A DNA stretch of 64,000 nucleotides, taken from assembly GCA_009741485.1 (NCBI GenBank), contig CM019216.1:49987792-50051791 (forward strand), read 5' to 3'. The translations under genes and the position numbers were made by a program. Below, piece by piece: positions 62,701 through 64,000 of the stretch. Source of the DNA: Malurus cyaneus samueli (Eukaryota; Chordata; Aves; Passeriformes; Maluridae). Under the pieces are notes generated by a model, which searched no databases, was not told the origin of the DNA, and saw only the letters and a list, made by a program, of their open reading frames with translations. Positions within the stretch are counted from its first letter, which is position 1. Each line of letters opens with the position of its first letter.

Positions 62701-64000
62701 TTGACTTGTATTTCTGCACACTTCAGCAGAGTACTTGTGTTATGGCATATGTTGTCTTCTACCAGTATTTTGTTGCTCTATTTTCATTGCAAAAAAAATG
62801 TGTGATACAAAAAAAAAATGTGAGTCTATTATTAATGGATGAAATTTTGTAGAAATTGTTAGTGGATTCTACTTCCAGCATCACAGTTCAGACAAAGACA
62901 TTAGGCAGAGACTAATGAATGCAGTCTGACTCAGAAATTCCAAAATAGGGATCGGTGAACAGCTTTTTACAGCTTGACATCTGAAGAGGGAGAATAACAA
63001 TAGTTGCAAGTAATTCAGATTTTTTTTCCTAACAGTGAAAGGGAAATTTTTATTTTGATTGACATGAATTGTTGCATGCAATGCAAAATGAGAACATTTT
63101 ATTTGGTCATTTATTTTTTTTTCAGTGCAAAGACAATGAGAATAAATTTCACAAAGCTGTGAATGGAGGACATGTGACAGTCTTTGCTTAGAAAGCAAAA
63201 GAAAACTTCAGCAGGTCGAGATCTTATCAGATGCAATCCTTGCATCCAAGATGTTCTTCTTCAAGATTTTTAGCATACTTTGAGTCTGACTGTCTCTCCA
63301 GGTGGGACAGCTTCATTTTCTAAGAAATAATGAGTTAAGTTTTCTCTGGACTGAAATCCAAGTGTCCCATTAGTTTAGGATCTTTCTCATCCTGCTTTTC
63401 CATCTTACAGTGCACAATTAGTTTCTTTGTAGTTATTAGTAGTAGGGATGCCAACAGGATCCGTATATAAATGGTGCTTATTATTAAAGACCTTTCCACT
63501 GAAGTCAACAATAAACTTGGGATCAGCTCTTCTCATTTTATTCAGTGTTGCCCCACTTCAGAGGCTGGACAGTCCCTGCTTAGCGCTCTTGGATTACTCA
63601 TGCTTTGTTCTCCCTATTGGTTTTGGTTTATATTTTGTTTGCTTCCCCTCCCATCCCCACCTTCTGGCTACAGCGGCTCCCGGAAGACTTATGCTCAAGC
63701 CATGATTTTGGATATAATTTTATTTTGTGTATGGTTGGTCTCAGTGAAATGATTGCGATGATTTCTACTTGTGTGTCTTCTTTTTCAAGTGCTTTGAAAG
63801 GATATAGCAGCCTAGAATGTTACTAAGGGATAGTAAATACCCTTTAAATGCTACTAAGAAGGGATAGAATATTGATTTTCTTCAAGAATTTTGGCACATA
63901 AGCTTTAAGCTGTTCCAACATTTCAACTTAAAACAACTTTGAAATAAATGGTTTACAAAAAGAAATAAAACAGATTAGGGGTTTGGACAAAGATTTGGGT
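59706..64000. other. Intronic stretch with no recognisable gene
   Basis: AT-rich unique intron 4 sequence after the CR1 copy. I looked for exon 5 coding words (HISLINGR, LLEFTSARYIR-type) and saw none. Confidence 0.55.

Larger units (their letters stand above)
56353..64000 (+). other. LAMA2: LAMA2 intron 4 (5' part only)
   Basis: Begins with gtaaga and runs past the window end, so it is at least 7,648 bp. It contains one CR1 3' end (59281-59705), a perfect palindrome (59132-59157) and a cluster of TGCAATGA words (61643-61723). The remainder (56353-59131 and 59706-64000) is AT-rich and shows no gene. An 85-codon antisense open frame at 61928-62185 is not recognised. Confidence 0.9.

Noticed and set aside
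1..64000. Prokaryotic-type features, CRISPR arrays, tRNA or rRNA genes
   Set aside because: No regularly spaced repeats, no cloverleaf with A and B boxes that I could see, and no rRNA-like sequence. The whole window is explained as vertebrate intron and exon sequence.

Overview
This is vertebrate nuclear DNA, most likely from a bird. It is AT-rich and almost entirely intronic. It carries decayed fragments of CR1 LINEs of the sauropsid/avian type and of LTR retroelements that resemble common avian ones. The species cannot be fixed from the sequence alone.

The only gene I can support is LAMA2 (laminin alpha-2 chain) on the + strand. Three coding exons are present with exact splice signals: 34247-34417 (171 bp), 38470-38582 (113 bp) and 56110-56352 (243 bp). 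Their sizes and phases match human LAMA2 exons 2, 3 and 4 as I recall them (c.113-283, c.284-396, c.397-639). They encode roughly residues 38-213 in human numbering. That is the first two thirds of the laminin N-terminal (LN, domain VI) domain, the part by which laminin-2 type heterotrimers polymerise in basement membranes of muscle and peripheral nerve. Exon 1 (start codon, signal peptide), the promoter and exon 5 onward lie outside the window.

Layout: 1-34246 is the 3' part of intron 1 (more than 34 kb). It holds a CR1 piece (about 7757-8325) beside an ERV relic with an LTR and a frameshifted gag-like region (about 8365-9950), plus CR1 relics at about 15105-15440, 24050-25195 and 31853-31916. 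Intron 2 (34418-38469) is free of recognisable transposons and contains an AT-rich, homeodomain-core-rich stretch that may be regulatory. Intron 3 (38583-56109) holds an internally deleted CR1 (about 39395-40160) and a solo-LTR-like fragment (about 46180-46490). Intron 4 begins at 56353 and runs past the window end; it holds a CR1 3' end (59281-59705).

I found no novel multi-gene system here: no operon, CRISPR array, RNA gene or second protein-coding gene. The points worth a second look are small. They include a perfect 26-bp palindrome built from two STAT-type half-site pairs (59132-59157), a 12-bp-arm hairpin (37538-37567), an exact 32-bp tandem duplication (21647-21712), and the structure of the retroelement relics.
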